Below, piece by piece: positions 32,872 to 43,443 of a stretch of 64,000 bases of DNA. The stretch comes from Macrocybe gigantea. Taxonomy: Eukaryota > Basidiomycota > Agaricomycetes > Agaricales > Callistosporiaceae. The stretch is taken from contig SJRY01000257.1 of the NCBI GenBank assembly GCA_011319805.1, positions 186,001-250,000 of the forward strand, read 5' to 3'. The notes under the pieces are model-generated. The model was not told where the DNA came from. It did no database searches and saw nothing but the letters and a program-made list of their open reading frames with translations. The stretch's first letter is position 1, and every line of letters begins with the position of its first letter. The translations under genes and the position numbers were made by a program.

Positions 32872-34735
32872 GGCATCCACACGAACTCTAAAACGTAAAC
32901 CAATAGTTGAGGCAATGGAGCTTCCTCGTTTCAGAAGGCGCCTTGCCTGGCCAGCCGACAGTCTTCCTCCAGGACTGTCACCTGCCGCGCTATCAACAGA
33001 AACTGCGACGCCACTACCATCAGTGCCGGATCACCTTCTGAAAGATCGACGACTGCAGGGGACGGTCGCAGCATTGGGGGATGCCATCAAGGTCGAGACA
33101 CCCTTCGATGTCAATCGCTTGGAAACTCTGCTTGTCAGTCATCCGAACCAAGCTTTTGTTCAATCAGTCCTCAAGGGCCTTCGGGAGGGTTTTTGGCCCT
33201 TCGACCAAGGTGAATGGGAAGCCGAACAAAAAGAATCAAGTGATCGCGTCGCGAACTACAGCAGTGAAGCTCCAGATCTTGACGCGATTCACACGTTCTG
33301 TGACAAGGAGGTAGCTGCGGGCCGCTGGTCTGGTCCTCTGGTTTTTTCAGACCTGCCCCCGGGAACCAAGGTTTCTCCAATGTTCGTTGTGTGGCAGAAC
33401 AAACCACGTGTGGTAACTGACCACTCGGCTTCCGGTCTCAATGACGGGATTCCGCGGAGCGATGCTAAGGTACAATATGATGATATGCATCCCTTCGGAC
33501 ATGTCCTTCGCGAGGTCCGGCGACGATATCCCGGTCAACGCTTGGTTCTTTTCAAATCTGATGTCTCGTCGGCCTTCCTCAACCTGCCAGCTCACCCTTG
33601 GTGGCAGATCAGGCAACTCGTCAAGGTTAACGGACGTTACTACGTTGTTCGTCGGCTCGTCTTTGGTAATCGGGCATCCCCACGATGCTGGTGTGCAGTC
33701 TCTGGCCTCCTGTGCTGGATTGCGATAAGACGGCTCGGTATTCATGGTCTGCACGTCTACATGGATGACTTCTTTGGCTGGGACTTCGCCGAACATCTCG
33801 TCTGGTTTCGCGGTGCGATGCGTCCCCAAAAGCAGGTCTTGCTCCTCATACTGTGGGAGCGCATAGCCTGCCCATTCGATGATAAGAAACAGGAACATGG
33901 GGAACAGCTAAAAATCATTGGATTCTGGGTCGACATTAACGCTGGCTCCATCTCCCTCACTCCACAGTCTGTCCGCGACATTATCGCGAAAATCGACCTC
34001 TTTCTCAGCAGAAAAGACCGAAGCCCAAGCCTGCGGGATTGGCAGCGCCTTGCTGGACATCTCAATTGGATTTTAAATGTTCTCCCTTGGGGGCGGCCGG
34101 CTCTCACAGAGCTTTACCGTAAAACTAGTGGCAAGCAGCAACGTCTCGCTGCTATCCCAATCAATGCTGTCGTAAAGACAGATCTCACCTGGCTCAGAGA
34201 CACCATTCCACAGGCCATCGGCATCCGTCTCGTTGATGCTGACATATGGAATGATGAAGACGCTGATTTCGTCATCTGGACAGATGCAAGCCTTGCATTC
34301 GCGCTTGCATTTTGCTATGCAGGCAATGGCTACATCTACCACATCAAGCGACCTCAGAATCCCACGTTAAAGGTTGATATATTCTTCCTTGAACTCGTTG
34401 CCATTCTATCAGCTGTAGCTCATATTGGCTCATTCTCCTCACCGCCTCGCCGAGTACTTCTATGGACCGACAGCCTTGATTCCGTCGCTGTCCTCAACTC
34501 TCTGCGAACGTCGGAGGCTATGCACAATGCGCCTCTGCTTGGGATTGCCCGCGTTATCCTCGAATCAGGCATTAGTCTACAGACTCGGCACATTGAAGGA
34601 AAGCACAACCTTCGTGCTGATATGTTGTCTCGCCTTCTCTTAAGTGAATATTCACGCAAATTTCCTGCTGACCGCGTCCGCCTATTCTCGCCACCCAGAG
34701 ATCTCCTGCCGGCGCGATGGAGAGAGTCCTTTTAG
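31622..34735 (+). CDS. Ngaro ORF2, reverse transcriptase-RNase H
   Basis: The frame is open for 1,037 codons, but recognisable protein begins near 32.9 kb. RT motifs: SPMFVVWQNKPRVVTDHSAS, LVLFKSDVSSAFLNLP, LVFGNRASPRCW and the active-site box YMDD at 33758-33769, then LKIIGFWVDI. RNase H follows with carboxylates in VIWTDAS, FFLELVAIL and LLWTDSLDS, and HIEGKHNLRADMLSR at the end. This RT-RH is of the DIRS-order type. No protease or methyltransferase is seen. The true start is uncertain: translation may shift from ORF1, or use a downstream ATG such as that in MELPRFRRRL near 32.9 kb. The stop overlaps the recombinase ATG by 19 bases. Confidence 0.88.
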   Translation: MGPTLHLEKFRGGLNWGINSFSRQWQMRLVAQSSWIDSERRVSRPSRRRTMSNNINSWWSAQLPSQLGDLHACEHSPSPATTSGAPRTMAGSGSERSKPVRLPGPFSGTDSSRGEQVRSVWENVIASSARNWLTFSGVGLLAPRFLLQSLPLLLTSGASPKALRPTLIFRQRNVSVLFTHLKKSKMPFLPAYSYPRLTSLSQPPFGVRLLPTNMSTSKNSSPLWRTDTSTSTRERTLVRAMCSSRKTSIIRNGQCRPRVIGTQSSVRGGLECYNSTLTGRPSCEGTCGSLRTCSRQPSQIPRSRYNLMRMHGICTPRGLTEWTIETNSTTPSCPSSFTSLNPMKGQPRGEPKGQRPPRRPHHQPGDQTHRAGSGALAHVRWILVQISGGMVFASCAVRLTELETMPTVPQACQPVSEASTRTLKRKPIVEAMELPRFRRRLAWPADSLPPGLSPAALSTETATPLPSVPDHLLKDRRLQGTVAALGDAIKVETPFDVNRLETLLVSHPNQAFVQSVLKGLREGFWPFDQGEWEAEQKESSDRVANYSSEAPDLDAIHTFCDKEVAAGRWSGPLVFSDLPPGTKVSPMFVVWQNKPRVVTDHSASGLNDGIPRSDAKVQYDDMHPFGHVLREVRRRYPGQRLVLFKSDVSSAFLNLPAHPWWQIRQLVKVNGRYYVVRRLVFGNRASPRCWCAVSGLLCWIAIRRLGIHGLHVYMDDFFGWDFAEHLVWFRGAMRPQKQVLLLILWERIACPFDDKKQEHGEQLKIIGFWVDINAGSISLTPQSVRDIIAKIDLFLSRKDRSPSLRDWQRLAGHLNWILNVLPWGRPALTELYRKTSGKQQRLAAIPINAVVKTDLTWLRDTIPQAIGIRLVDADIWNDEDADFVIWTDASLAFALAFCYAGNGYIYHIKRPQNPTLKVDIFFLELVAILSAVAHIGSFSSPPRRVLLWTDSLDSVAVLNSLRTSEAMHNAPLLGIARVILESGISLQTRHIEGKHNLRADMLSRLLLSEYSRKFPADRVRLFSPPRDLLPARWRESF

Positions 34736-35796
34736 ACGCCCTCGGTGGATGGGATCTCACCTCCCATCCACCTCTCGACCTCAAGAGCCTTGATGATCGC
34801 GTCTCACTTTTAGTCTCCCATGCTGTCGAAAAATCAACTATGAAAGGCTACTCTACAGGAATTCGCAGCTACATTCGCTTCTGCATTATCCATCAGCTTC
34901 CCCTCCATCCAACGCCCCAGACGCTTGCTAGATACATTGCCTACATGTCCCAACATATCGCTTCCGGTCCGCACTACCTTTCAGGCGTTCGTCATTTCTT
35001 GCAAGCTTCGTTTCCTGACTTTGACAAGAACCGATCTCATCCCCTTGTCCAAGCCACCATTCGAGGCTCCAGAAAACTCCGTGCTGATCCCATTCGACGC
35101 AAACTTCCTCTTCGCACAAGTCACCTTCATACCTTTCTCCAGCTCTCTCAAACCACTCGAGCTTATGATGACCTTCTCTTCATTACCATTCTCTCCTGTG
35201 CCTTCTACGGCTGCCATCGCATGGGGGAGCTCATACAGAAGAATGACCGTGACCTCTTTGACTGGCGTAAGATAGTTCTTCGTGCCTCACTCACTATCTC
35301 TGCCCATGTCGCACAGTATCGCCTTCCTTATCACAAAACTGATCCATTTTACCATGGAACGATCATCCTCTTCACGCCTCAACAGATCGCCAATCCTGTG
35401 CTTCTTCTTTCCCAATATGTCCAGCTCCGAGACTCTGTCCACAGCTGTCGTCCCGCGCTCTTTCTCCGTCTCGATGGGTCACATCCTACCCGATCATGGT
35501 TTGAGTGCAAGCTACATGCCCTCTTACCACGCACCTATGGTGCCCACTCCGCTCGAGCAGGGGGAGCCACCTTTTACGCATCTCTCGGTATCTCTGAATC
35601 CATCATCCAGTCTCTCGGCCGATGGACCTCTTCTGCATGGACCATCTATATCCGAGACAACCCTTCCATACGCGCTGCACAACAGCTCGCCCCACAACAT
35701 CCTCATGGCTCCTCGCTCACATCTCCTCACACCTCCTCCACCCCCACACACACACATCAACACGCTCCTTTACCCGTTCCGCTCCGTCGCCAATAA
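34717..35796 (+). CDS. Ngaro ORF3, tyrosine recombinase
   Basis: 359-residue YR integrase that would insert the circular cDNA. The N-terminal SAM-like core-binding part includes STMKGYSTGIRSYIRFC. The catalytic domain has the first arginine in YGCHRMGEL, the HxxR box in YGAHSARAGGATFYASLG, the Trp (position of His/Trp III) in LGRWTSSAW and the tyrosine nucleophile in TIYIRDNP. All catalytic positions are filled. The C-terminal 40 residues are Ser/Thr/His/Pro-rich and run into repeat B1. The ATG overlaps the RT stop, suggesting termination-reinitiation or a spliced message. Confidence 0.9.
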   Translation: MERVLLDALGGWDLTSHPPLDLKSLDDRVSLLVSHAVEKSTMKGYSTGIRSYIRFCIIHQLPLHPTPQTLARYIAYMSQHIASGPHYLSGVRHFLQASFPDFDKNRSHPLVQATIRGSRKLRADPIRRKLPLRTSHLHTFLQLSQTTRAYDDLLFITILSCAFYGCHRMGELIQKNDRDLFDWRKIVLRASLTISAHVAQYRLPYHKTDPFYHGTIILFTPQQIANPVLLLSQYVQLRDSVHSCRPALFLRLDGSHPTRSWFECKLHALLPRTYGAHSARAGGATFYASLGISESIIQSLGRWTSSAWTIYIRDNPSIRAAQQLAPQHPHGSSLTSPHTSSTPTHTHQHAPLPVPLRRQ

Positions 35797-35851
35797 AATG
35801 GGGGGTCAGGTGACCTCCGTTCTCGCTACTGCCTTGTCACAGGTGCAGAGG
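35771..35851 (+). repeat. Ngaro split direct repeat B1
   Basis: 81 bp, identical by eye to B2 (36322-36402) and directly abutting A2. The B1/A2 junction has the same order as B2 joined to A1 in a circle, as expected for Ngaro replication. The recombinase stop codon lies inside it. Confidence 0.9.
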
Positions 35852-36266
35852 TCGGGGTAAAGGCGGAGTCCAGCGGAAGGAGCTTTTCCGGAGGCCTCTG
35901 CGGAGATGCTGACCAACTTCATTCCCATGCCGGACCTCGGCTTGGTGCTTTTGGTAAGCAGATGCTGAGTAAAGAGGACGCACCGGTGCGGGAATGTTTC
36001 ACCTTCTCTTGCTTTCCTTCGCACTCCATCGTTGTCAAGCGAGAGAGGTGAGTTGGGCCTCGAATGATCTCAGGAGACAAAACTTACATTCCAGAACAGC
36101 CCTTCAGCACTGTCAGATATACACCTCTGGGTTATCAGGCTGTTCTACAGTGTAAGCTTTTAACCTCCACTGCCTTGCAACGACTTATCTCTTTGTGAGC
36201 TAGTTCTACTCTTTAAATTAATTTTTTCTCGTCAATCTCGCCGCATCATTTCTTTATTTTCGCTCG
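35852..36266 (+). repeat. Ngaro split direct repeat A2
   Basis: Internal copy of the 415-bp A repeat at 31142-31556, placed immediately after B1. Confidence 0.92.
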
Positions 36267-36321
36267 CCCTCCCTCCACGCCCTTGTATTATTATGCTACT
36301 TCTCGTTTACTCTACGTTCTG

Positions 36322-36402
36322 TACCCGTTCCGCTCCGTCGCCAATAAAATGGGGGGTCAGGTGACCTCCGTTCTCGCTACTGCCTTGTCACAGGTGCAGA
36401 GG
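36322..36402 (+). repeat. Ngaro split direct repeat B2
   Basis: 81-bp right terminus, a copy of B1. A 55-bp pyrimidine-rich spacer separates it from A2. Element DNA ends at or near 36402; host sequence follows. Confidence 0.9.
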
Positions 36403-36899
36403 CTAACACTGCAGTTGATCGAAAGCCTTTCGGACCACTCCGTCTGGATCGGCTTGAAAACACAGCCGTCAACAATGCAGAGCGAACCTCCGACGACGAT
36501 TCAACCACAGTATGCCAGAGCTTGCGACCATTGTCCTGTATAGAACCCCATGACTTACTTGGCAGTGGCGGAATACACATCCTCAAAATTGCTGCAGTGA
36601 CGACGCTTCGGTTTCGGGCGAATCGTTCGGCTATCATCGATCATCCGCAAGGGGCGACGAGCTCTTTTTTTTTCTGACTCAGGAAGGTCCGAAAACGGGA
36701 CGCTTTTGGCAATAGTTCATTTGCCGATACTTTATATACTGAGGAAGACGATGGCAACCTTGACAGGCGCCTTCTGTGCCCTTACTCAGCTCGAGGTGCC
36801 AGGAAACCTAATCCAGGAGGTCCTCAGACTCCACCTTTTTGTTCCTCATTCGCGTTTGCGGCTTTTTGACGCCAGCAGAGCCTTGAAATCAACAACGAA
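36403..36899. other. Intergenic region right of the Ngaro element
   Basis: About 500 bases holding the promoter of the transporter gene at 36900. Nothing coding is seen. The first 250 bases flank the insertion. Confidence 0.45.
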
Positions 36900-38748
36900 A
36901 TGGCCATGGCGCTTGACGGCGCAGATCATGACCCAACGACGCCATTGATGAGGAGCGGTTCTCCATCGGGGGCCCAAATTGGTTACCGTGCAACCTCGAG
37001 CTCCCACCCCATTAACGACGACGTGAACGACGAGCGGCACGAATCTCGTGCTGGAGAGCCTCTTTTGGTCAAAAGAGGACCGAAGCAAGGGCGGTTGAGA
37101 TCGCTCATCAGCTCCAACACGGGTCTTTTCCTCATTATATGCGCGCAATTCTTCTTCTCGATGATGAATGTGTCTGTCCAACAGCTCGGCAAGCTGAATG
37201 AGCCGGTTGGCACGCTTCAAGTGAGTATCGATTTTTGCGTCTCCGCACCCGGACGGCGGATTGATTTTTTACCCGAAGCTAATCGTTGTGCGGATGGTAC
37301 GTGGCTTACCATCGACGTAGGATGCATCTCGAAGTGTTTTATGTAGGCGATCACTTGGGTCTGTTCGGTCGCGTATATGTGGGTCCTTGTCGCGAGTGTT
37401 CATGAATGTCGACTGATCAGGATCAGGCTTTATTCTGGGATCCAGCATCCTGTCATAGGCCCCCAGACGTTCGTATTTTGCTTGCGTTCCGTGGCATGTC
37501 TGGGTAAGCTTCGTTTAGCATTTAGACAGACTGAATATCTCATGACTGGTTGTGTATAGGTTCCTCGGTTTATTCGGAATTTACTTCTCCCTGAAATACC
37601 TTTCGTTGTCGGATGCAACGACTCTAACGTTCTTGGTTCCGCTTTTCAGTGGATTTTCTGGTGCTCTGTTTCTGGGAGAGATGTTTGGCAGGAGAGAGGT
37701 CGCAGCCAGTCGTACGTCTCGAGTCTCGGTTTTTTTTTTCTGGTCCCGAAACATTTTGGCAGTATTCAGTTTTGTTGGAGTTATATTCATCGCTCGACCC
37801 ACTTTCATATTCGGCAAGCAAATAGACCGTCTTTCGGTTGGCAGCCGTATTGCATTCTACCTGTGCAAACTCTCATCAACTTCCGACTAGGTAATTGCGG
37901 CCATTGGGACGGTGACGCCTGAGCAACGGCTTTTAGCAGTTGGGTGAGATAGATATCTGGTAATTCTTTCATCGTGCGAGTATTACTCATTCTTTCTGTT
38001 TCGTCTCAGCGCAGCACTTGCCGGCGTCATGGGCTCTGTTGGGGCTTGTAGGTCCTGATTTTTACCATATTATCATGGTGCCCTGAATATCGAGCATAGA
38101 TACTTCGATCCGAGCCATTGGTAAACGCGCGCACGCACTTCACTCGATGGCGTCTTTTTCTGGCCAATGTGTCCTATTTGCTGGGTTCGGGTCGGTAGAG
38201 CGCATATACTCATGATTGCAGCGAACTCTATACTGAAGTCTGGCTTCCCTAGCATGATCCTTCAGCGCGCGCCCTTTGTCATACCAGCGCGGTTAGATTG
38301 GATAGTCATGCTCATCATGATTGGAATATTCGGTTTTGTAGCGCAGGTGAGTTTGTCCACGACAACTTGACGGGACATCCTTGACGAATTCATCGCCTTG
38401 ACCGCTTAGATGCTACTTACATTGGGCCTGCAAAGGGAGGCGGTGGGACGGGGATCCATGGCTATCTATTCTCAGATTGTTTTTGCAACTTTTTGGGAGA
38501 AGCTGTTCTTTGGCACCACGCCGTCTTTGTTGTCTTTGTTCGGGACAGTAATCATCGTTGGATCAGCTATCTATATTGCAGTAAGGACGGATCCACCACT
38601 ATCCCTTGGGCTATGGATTACTGACAGCATCCTTTACTGACAGTTGATGAAGGAAAGAGATAAACAGATGCAGAACGCTGAGGGGAAAGGCGGGGTCGCA
38701 GGTGCGATGGAAGAAGGTGTGCTAGAGCGAAATGATCAGGAGAATTGA
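36900..38748 (+). CDS. EamA/DMT-family transporter, SLC35G-like (copy A)
   Basis: Ten-helix drug/metabolite transporter superfamily protein; substrate unknown. Start MAMALDGADHDPTTPLMRSG with a polar cytosolic N tail. Membrane blocks: NTGLFLIICAQFFFSMMNVS, LGLFGIYFSLKYLSLSDATT, LTFLVPLFSGFSGALFLGE, FSFVGVIFIARPTF, then the second EamA repeat with SIRAIGKRAHALHSM, WIVMLIMIGIFGFVAQ and MLLTLGLQREAVGRGSMAIY. It ends LFGTVIIVGSAIYIA plus a charged tail, stop 38746-38748. At least seven introns are inferred. The motif GLQRE..GRG(S/T).A.Y is shared with copy B on the opposite strand 2.6 kb away. Frames between some exons cannot be settled by eye. Confidence 0.82.
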
Positions 38749-38901
38749 AATTCTTATTGTGAACGTTAGACTGCTAGGATGGTCAGTCAATGTTTTGAGT
38801 GTTTGGCCATGGTGACAAAGCCATTCACGTCCTGTGATCCCCCCACACAACACTAGTTTGCATCCCTACCGCGTTATCTCACTTCCTTCAACCTCGCCGT
38901 G

Positions 38902-41111
38902 ATGGATATCCTCCCAAGATGTCCACGGCGAGACACGCTATTCCGCCCTTCGTTTTTGTTCCTGTCCATTCTGGGCTACGCCTCGACCTGTAGTGGATTT
39001 CGTCTGGCACGCGTCTACAACTTCCCTCATTTATCACAAACTACGAACGCTGTTGAATACCAACCCAGCAGGATATTGCCAGAGAAGACTGGGCTTCAAA
39101 CGACATCGATCTTCAGGGATGTATTCCTTCCGAGCCTCACGATGCTCGTAGTAGTGCTCTTGTTCATAAGCGTATGGTTATCCAGCGAGCCTGTTCTCAT
39201 CTGGACATTTGGGCCTAGACATGAGCCTGGCGAAACGGATCGACGGGAGAAACGCGACGCCCGGGCTGGCGGGGTGCCTGAAACGCTTCTGGCTCGTCTG
39301 TGCTCCGTTCGAATCCGACCTCCTTCCTGGTTCAATGGCATGGTAGCGCGCTTTGACCTGCGGTCTCGCTTCTCGCGCGGTATCTTGGCAAACTGGAGAA
39401 ACGACGCGAACGACTGCTTCAGACCCGTTTCCTCGGGCTGTTCCTGTTCCTTTGGCGAACACTTGATTCTTCTCATCATCCTGCTCATGAGCATGGCTAG
39501 GATGCTCGACATGAGGACGAGGGCGTTTTTAAACGAGCTTCCGGGAATAGTGCGGCGCGAAATTTTGTCTCCGCTGAAAATGCATCTCGCCGGCGCTTCA
39601 CTCGGCTCCATAATCCTGGCTGAGGTGTCTGAGACGGTCAGCGCAGCTGGCAAGGCTATATCATGGGTCACGAATGCCATCGCCGTGACTCTGGGAAATT
39701 TTGTTCCCTTTGCGATCGTGATACAGGTTTGGCGCGCATACCGGGTTATGTCGGACCTTGTGCGAAGGGGAGAATCACAAAGGCGGTCTTCTGCGTCGGC
39801 GATACAGCGAATTGTCGGCCTTGTGAAGATATCTCTCTCGCTGGTGTCTGTGCTTTGGTTCGGCTGGAAACTTTATCGTGTTTGGCGTTGGCTTCGGCTT
39901 GTTAACGCGCGTCGTCTTATTGCTGAGCACTGCAAGGTAGACGTTGGCTCTGCCCACCCGACACAATTATCGAAGGCTGAAATGCACAAATCTTCTGACG
40001 AGGATCGCATTACTGCCGACAAGGAGAATGAGAATAAAGGGATTGAGTTTCCCGCCGGAGTGGAACATGATGTTGGCGGCCGGATTCACCGTATGATGTT
40101 GATCCGGAGGGAAAACCGCAGGCTTCCGTATGTCTGTATTTCTTCGCTTACAATGCGTCCCTCACTCGTCTGCAGAGGCGGCAGGTTCCATTCTCGTCTT
40201 CGGAAGTGCTGTCTGACATACTTAATCAACCCGACTTGGACCAATCGATTGTCCTGGAACAGTATCTATTAAACCACCCTCAAGAGGACGCCTCGATAAA
40301 GGCTAATTTCGAAGAGGAGCCATCATTTTGCTTGCCTGAGACGTCTTTATCGACACCCAAGTCTTCCAAGAAAAGTGCACGAAGAACGGATGCCCCGTTT
40401 GACTCGGAGGCAACACTCTTCCCCGCTGATACAGATGACGTTGGTCCGACCCAAGAGGCCAATGCTTCTCCCTCTGGCGAAAAAGGAAAGGCTGCTGCAC
40501 GTGGGTCTCGCTGGGGCCCGCCCTTGAAGGTGATCAGCGGCTGGACCATCTCCGAGTTCATGGCATACAAGAGCGATGACATGTCTTGTCCGTCTCCTAA
40601 TCTCTCCAGCAGGGGCGCCGAAGAACCTAGTACCGGTGAGCTGTCCACCGACTCTTCGTTCGACATTCAGTTGCACTGCGCTCTTTGCAACGCGCCTATC
40701 CCTATCGACGAGCTCGCGCACGAGGACGGATGCACGTACGGACCACCTGCTGCTGCCGGCGCGGGGGCAATGATTGCTGAGGAAGTCCCGCTGACACGCA
40801 AGGAGAAGCTTAAAATGCGGTCCCGAGCGCGTCTGCAAGAGCGAAAGAAGGTCTGGGCGGAGCGCAAGGCGAAAGCGCGGCAGGAACGACTCGAGGCGCA
40901 GAGGAAAGCGGAGGAAGAGGCCATGACCAGGCTTGAGGGACAACAAGTGGCGAGCGAACAGCCAGGAAGCACTGAGGGCGATCTGAGTGGACGGGAGGAT
41001 GCGGCAGTCGGGCAAGAAGCGTTGCAGGCTCCGGTTCCGACTCTCAACCCAGAGGCGGCTCCATGGGTGCCGGCAGAATTGCGCTTCACGACGGTCAGCT
41101 CTGTGGCTTGA
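38902..41111 (+). CDS. Membrane protein with C-terminal UBZ4-like zinc motif
   Basis: Family not recognised. The start at 38902 gives MDILPRCPRRD. Hydrophobic segments include FLPSLTMLVVVLLFISVWL (about residue 75), HLILLIILLMSMARML (about 188), AIAVTLGNFVPFAIVIQVW and ISLSLVSVLWFGWKLYRVW. After an intron at about 40125-40180 the soluble C terminus reads RRQVPFSSSEVLSDILNQPD, a long acidic Ser-rich stretch, WTISEFMAYKSDDMSCPSPN, then CALCNAPIPIDELAHEDGC. That last motif has Cx2C...Hx3C spacing like a Rad18-type (UBZ4) ubiquitin-binding finger. A basic coiled-coil-like segment follows (KEKLKMRSRARLQERKKVWA...). The two exons join only with a one-base repair, so two separate genes remain possible. 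Confidence 0.55.
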
Positions 41112-41337
41112 GGGCGGTTTCTTGGGAGCATTGGGATTGCCGGACAATCCTTTGGTCTGATCTATCTAGTCACATTTGATTCGGCACAGCCTATAATTCG
41201 AACCATCTTTATCATTTTTCGTTCTTTTCCTTTGACGGGTTGGTGTACACAGAGGGTTCAAAATGGGCCTTGATTGTCTGTGAACACTTGCCAAACAAAA
41301 GGAAAGATGCAACACTGCACGATACCCAAAATGCTCC

Positions 41338-43443
41338 TCAGCGGGATGGAAGCGTGTCCCAGAAATCCTCATAATTTGTACGGCCAACGGATGCAGATAC
41401 TTGCAGCCTGGCATTGGTACACAACGGGAGGTCAGTGTTCGTGGTTCGAATGTGTTTCTTTGGACTCTTCCTCTCCATCATCCCGTTTGCACTCTCAAGC
41501 AGACCTTCTTCCATAGCCGCGGCCTCTCCTTCCCGTACTGCGGCAGACGGAGTGACCATTTTAGCTCCAGTCACGCTTTTACTTCGGCTCATCTCTATCG
41601 CGTCGCTCTCGTCGGCGCGTCCGTGCTCCTTCGTCAGCTGGTCATACAAATCAACACGTCAGCTACAGGTTTCGAGGCGCAGACATTGGCGAGACAGGGA
41701 AGGGCGACTCACAGCGACGTAGAGCGCAGAACTGACGATGAGGAGCGTGCCGACGATGGAGAGCGCGGAGGGCGTGGATTTGAAGAATATGCGCTCGAAT
41801 ATGGTCGCGAACACGACCTGGGGGCAAGTCGCAGGAACGCTGTCAGAGCCAGGAATGCAGGACTGTGATTGGCGTAGGATATATCTACCTGAGAATAGAC
41901 AGCCACGCTCCCGCGTCCTGCCGTTTCTCGCTGCAGTCCCATCGTCAAGAGTATCTGGCGGGGGTGGCGTCAGGCTGAACGCGAGAAAATTCGGTTGTTT
42001 GGACGGGTACCTGTCCGACGAAGCCCGACACGCCTGTGAGAACTAACAAGGCCAGCCACTCTATCCGAGTGGGTATCACGACGCGCGTGTGGTATACGAT
42101 CATGCTGGACGTGATTGACAGTCAGAGAAAACGACTCGCGTCACGAGCGTGGGGCATCCACTTACGCGACAATAGCCACCACGACGCAGTGACTGGCGAA
42201 TTGAGTCATGACATGCAGAGGATGGGCTCGTTTACCGATGGCACGAATGGATATGTCTGGGTCGAGAATAAACGTGGTGAATACTTCTCAATTATGAAGA
42301 TCATGGACTGCTCACATGCTCCTGTGGCCCCCAAGACACCCAGCATCGACACTCTAGATACGTCGGGCTCGGTCACCGAAATCTCTGGATGCATGAAAGC
42401 AAAACTCACCCGACGGCAAGCAATCTCTGAGCCGGAGTGCCCTTCTCGGATTGGTCTATCGTGCTTGTGGAACCGGACACAGCTTCGGCTGCGCTGCCGT
42501 TTTGGCCATAGTCTCCGAAGATGAAGGGCGGCCTCGCAATCAGCACGACGCCCAAAAGACTGAACACTGAGACACGACCTCAACTCATCACAGAGGTAGG
42601 GGGACAACGAAGGGATGAGACGTACGGCTTGCAAATGCTTCGTTCCTGTGAAACGTTTCTTTCAAGAAAAGCGCACCGGCAATTCCGGTGAAGAGAGGAG
42701 ATAAAAACGTCAAGACGATGGCGTCCGACAGCGAAAGGTATTGCAACGCAAAGTAAATCCCGAACAAACCGAAAAATCTGCCGTGGAAATCAGAAACGGC
42801 GGTAAGGGCCACGAAAGACTGGCGCGTACCCCGAAAACCCGCGGAACCAGAGCCAAAGTCTAACACCTTTCGGTCCTAGGAAGGGATCCGGGACTTTCGT
42901 GACCAACCTGAAGCCGAATAAATTAATCAAAAACTACAAGACTGATAGGCAGTTGTCGAACATGTATGTCACGGAAAGAATCCAAGTCATGCCCTGTCGA
43001 GGTCCAACATGGCCTGAATGTTCTCAGCAATTTCTTCAAGAGGACGTACCATGCGAACCAGGATGAGCTGTTTCGATAAACAGTATATCGTGAGAGGTGG
43101 ACACATTTTCATGTGGCCTTTCACATACCTCATGCGTAGGAACAGGCGGATCAACGTTATGCAATTTCTTCACGGCCAGATTCATCAGGGAAAAAAACGC
43201 TTGGGATCCAGTCACCAGCAGTAGACCAGCATTCGCCTTCGTGGTTGATGTGACTCTCTCCATCATCCGTCCTATCAACTTCGTCCCTCGCCGCCTTGAC
43301 CGTGGTGCCTCAAAGCCGATGTCATCTATGTCGTGTTCTTCCGGCTCAGCAGTACGAGAATGGGAGGATTGCGCAGGTGTGTGTGGTTCAGCGAAATCGG
43401 CATAGTCGGGCGTCAAGGCCGTATACGCATTTCGGGCCGACAT
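41338..43443 (-). CDS. EamA/DMT-family transporter, SLC35G-like (copy B)
   Basis: Paralogue of copy A, facing it across the UBZ-like gene. Start at 43443, MSARNAYTALTPDYADFAEP, with an acidic N tail, then NAGLLLVTGSQAFFSLMNLA, FFGLFGIYFALQYLSLSDAI and VLTFLSPLFTGIAGALFLKE in the first EamA repeat. The second repeat ends MTMGLQRETAGRGSVAVYSQ, then STPSALSIVGTLLIVSSALYVA. The long polar C tail contains AVREGEAAAMEEGLLESANG. Many short introns are needed. Substrate unknown; the family includes nucleotide-sugar and metabolite carriers. The C-terminal stop at 41338 is tentative, because the last 40 residues look unlike the family. Confidence 0.78.

Larger units (their letters stand above)
31142..36402 (+). 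mobile_element. Ngaro-type tyrosine-recombinase retrotransposon, full length
   Basis: The element is about 5.26 kb. It has the split direct repeat order A1-internal-B1-A2-B2 typical of Ngaro/PAT elements of the DIRS order: A1 31142-31556, B1 35771-35851, A2 35852-36266, B2 36322-36402. Internal frames are Gag-like, RT-RNase H and tyrosine recombinase, in that order, with no Dam-like methyltransferase (which DIRS1-like elements carry) and no integrase or LTRs. All three frames are uninterrupted and catalytic motifs are present, so the copy looks young and possibly competent. By family knowledge integration goes through a circular intermediate and makes no target duplication, which agrees with the flanks. 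Confidence 0.9.

Noticed and set aside
31142..36402. The 415-bp repeats as LTRs of a Gypsy or Copia element
   Set aside because: They do not start TG and end CA, the second copy is internal and followed by B2, and the element encodes a tyrosine recombinase instead of a DDE integrase.
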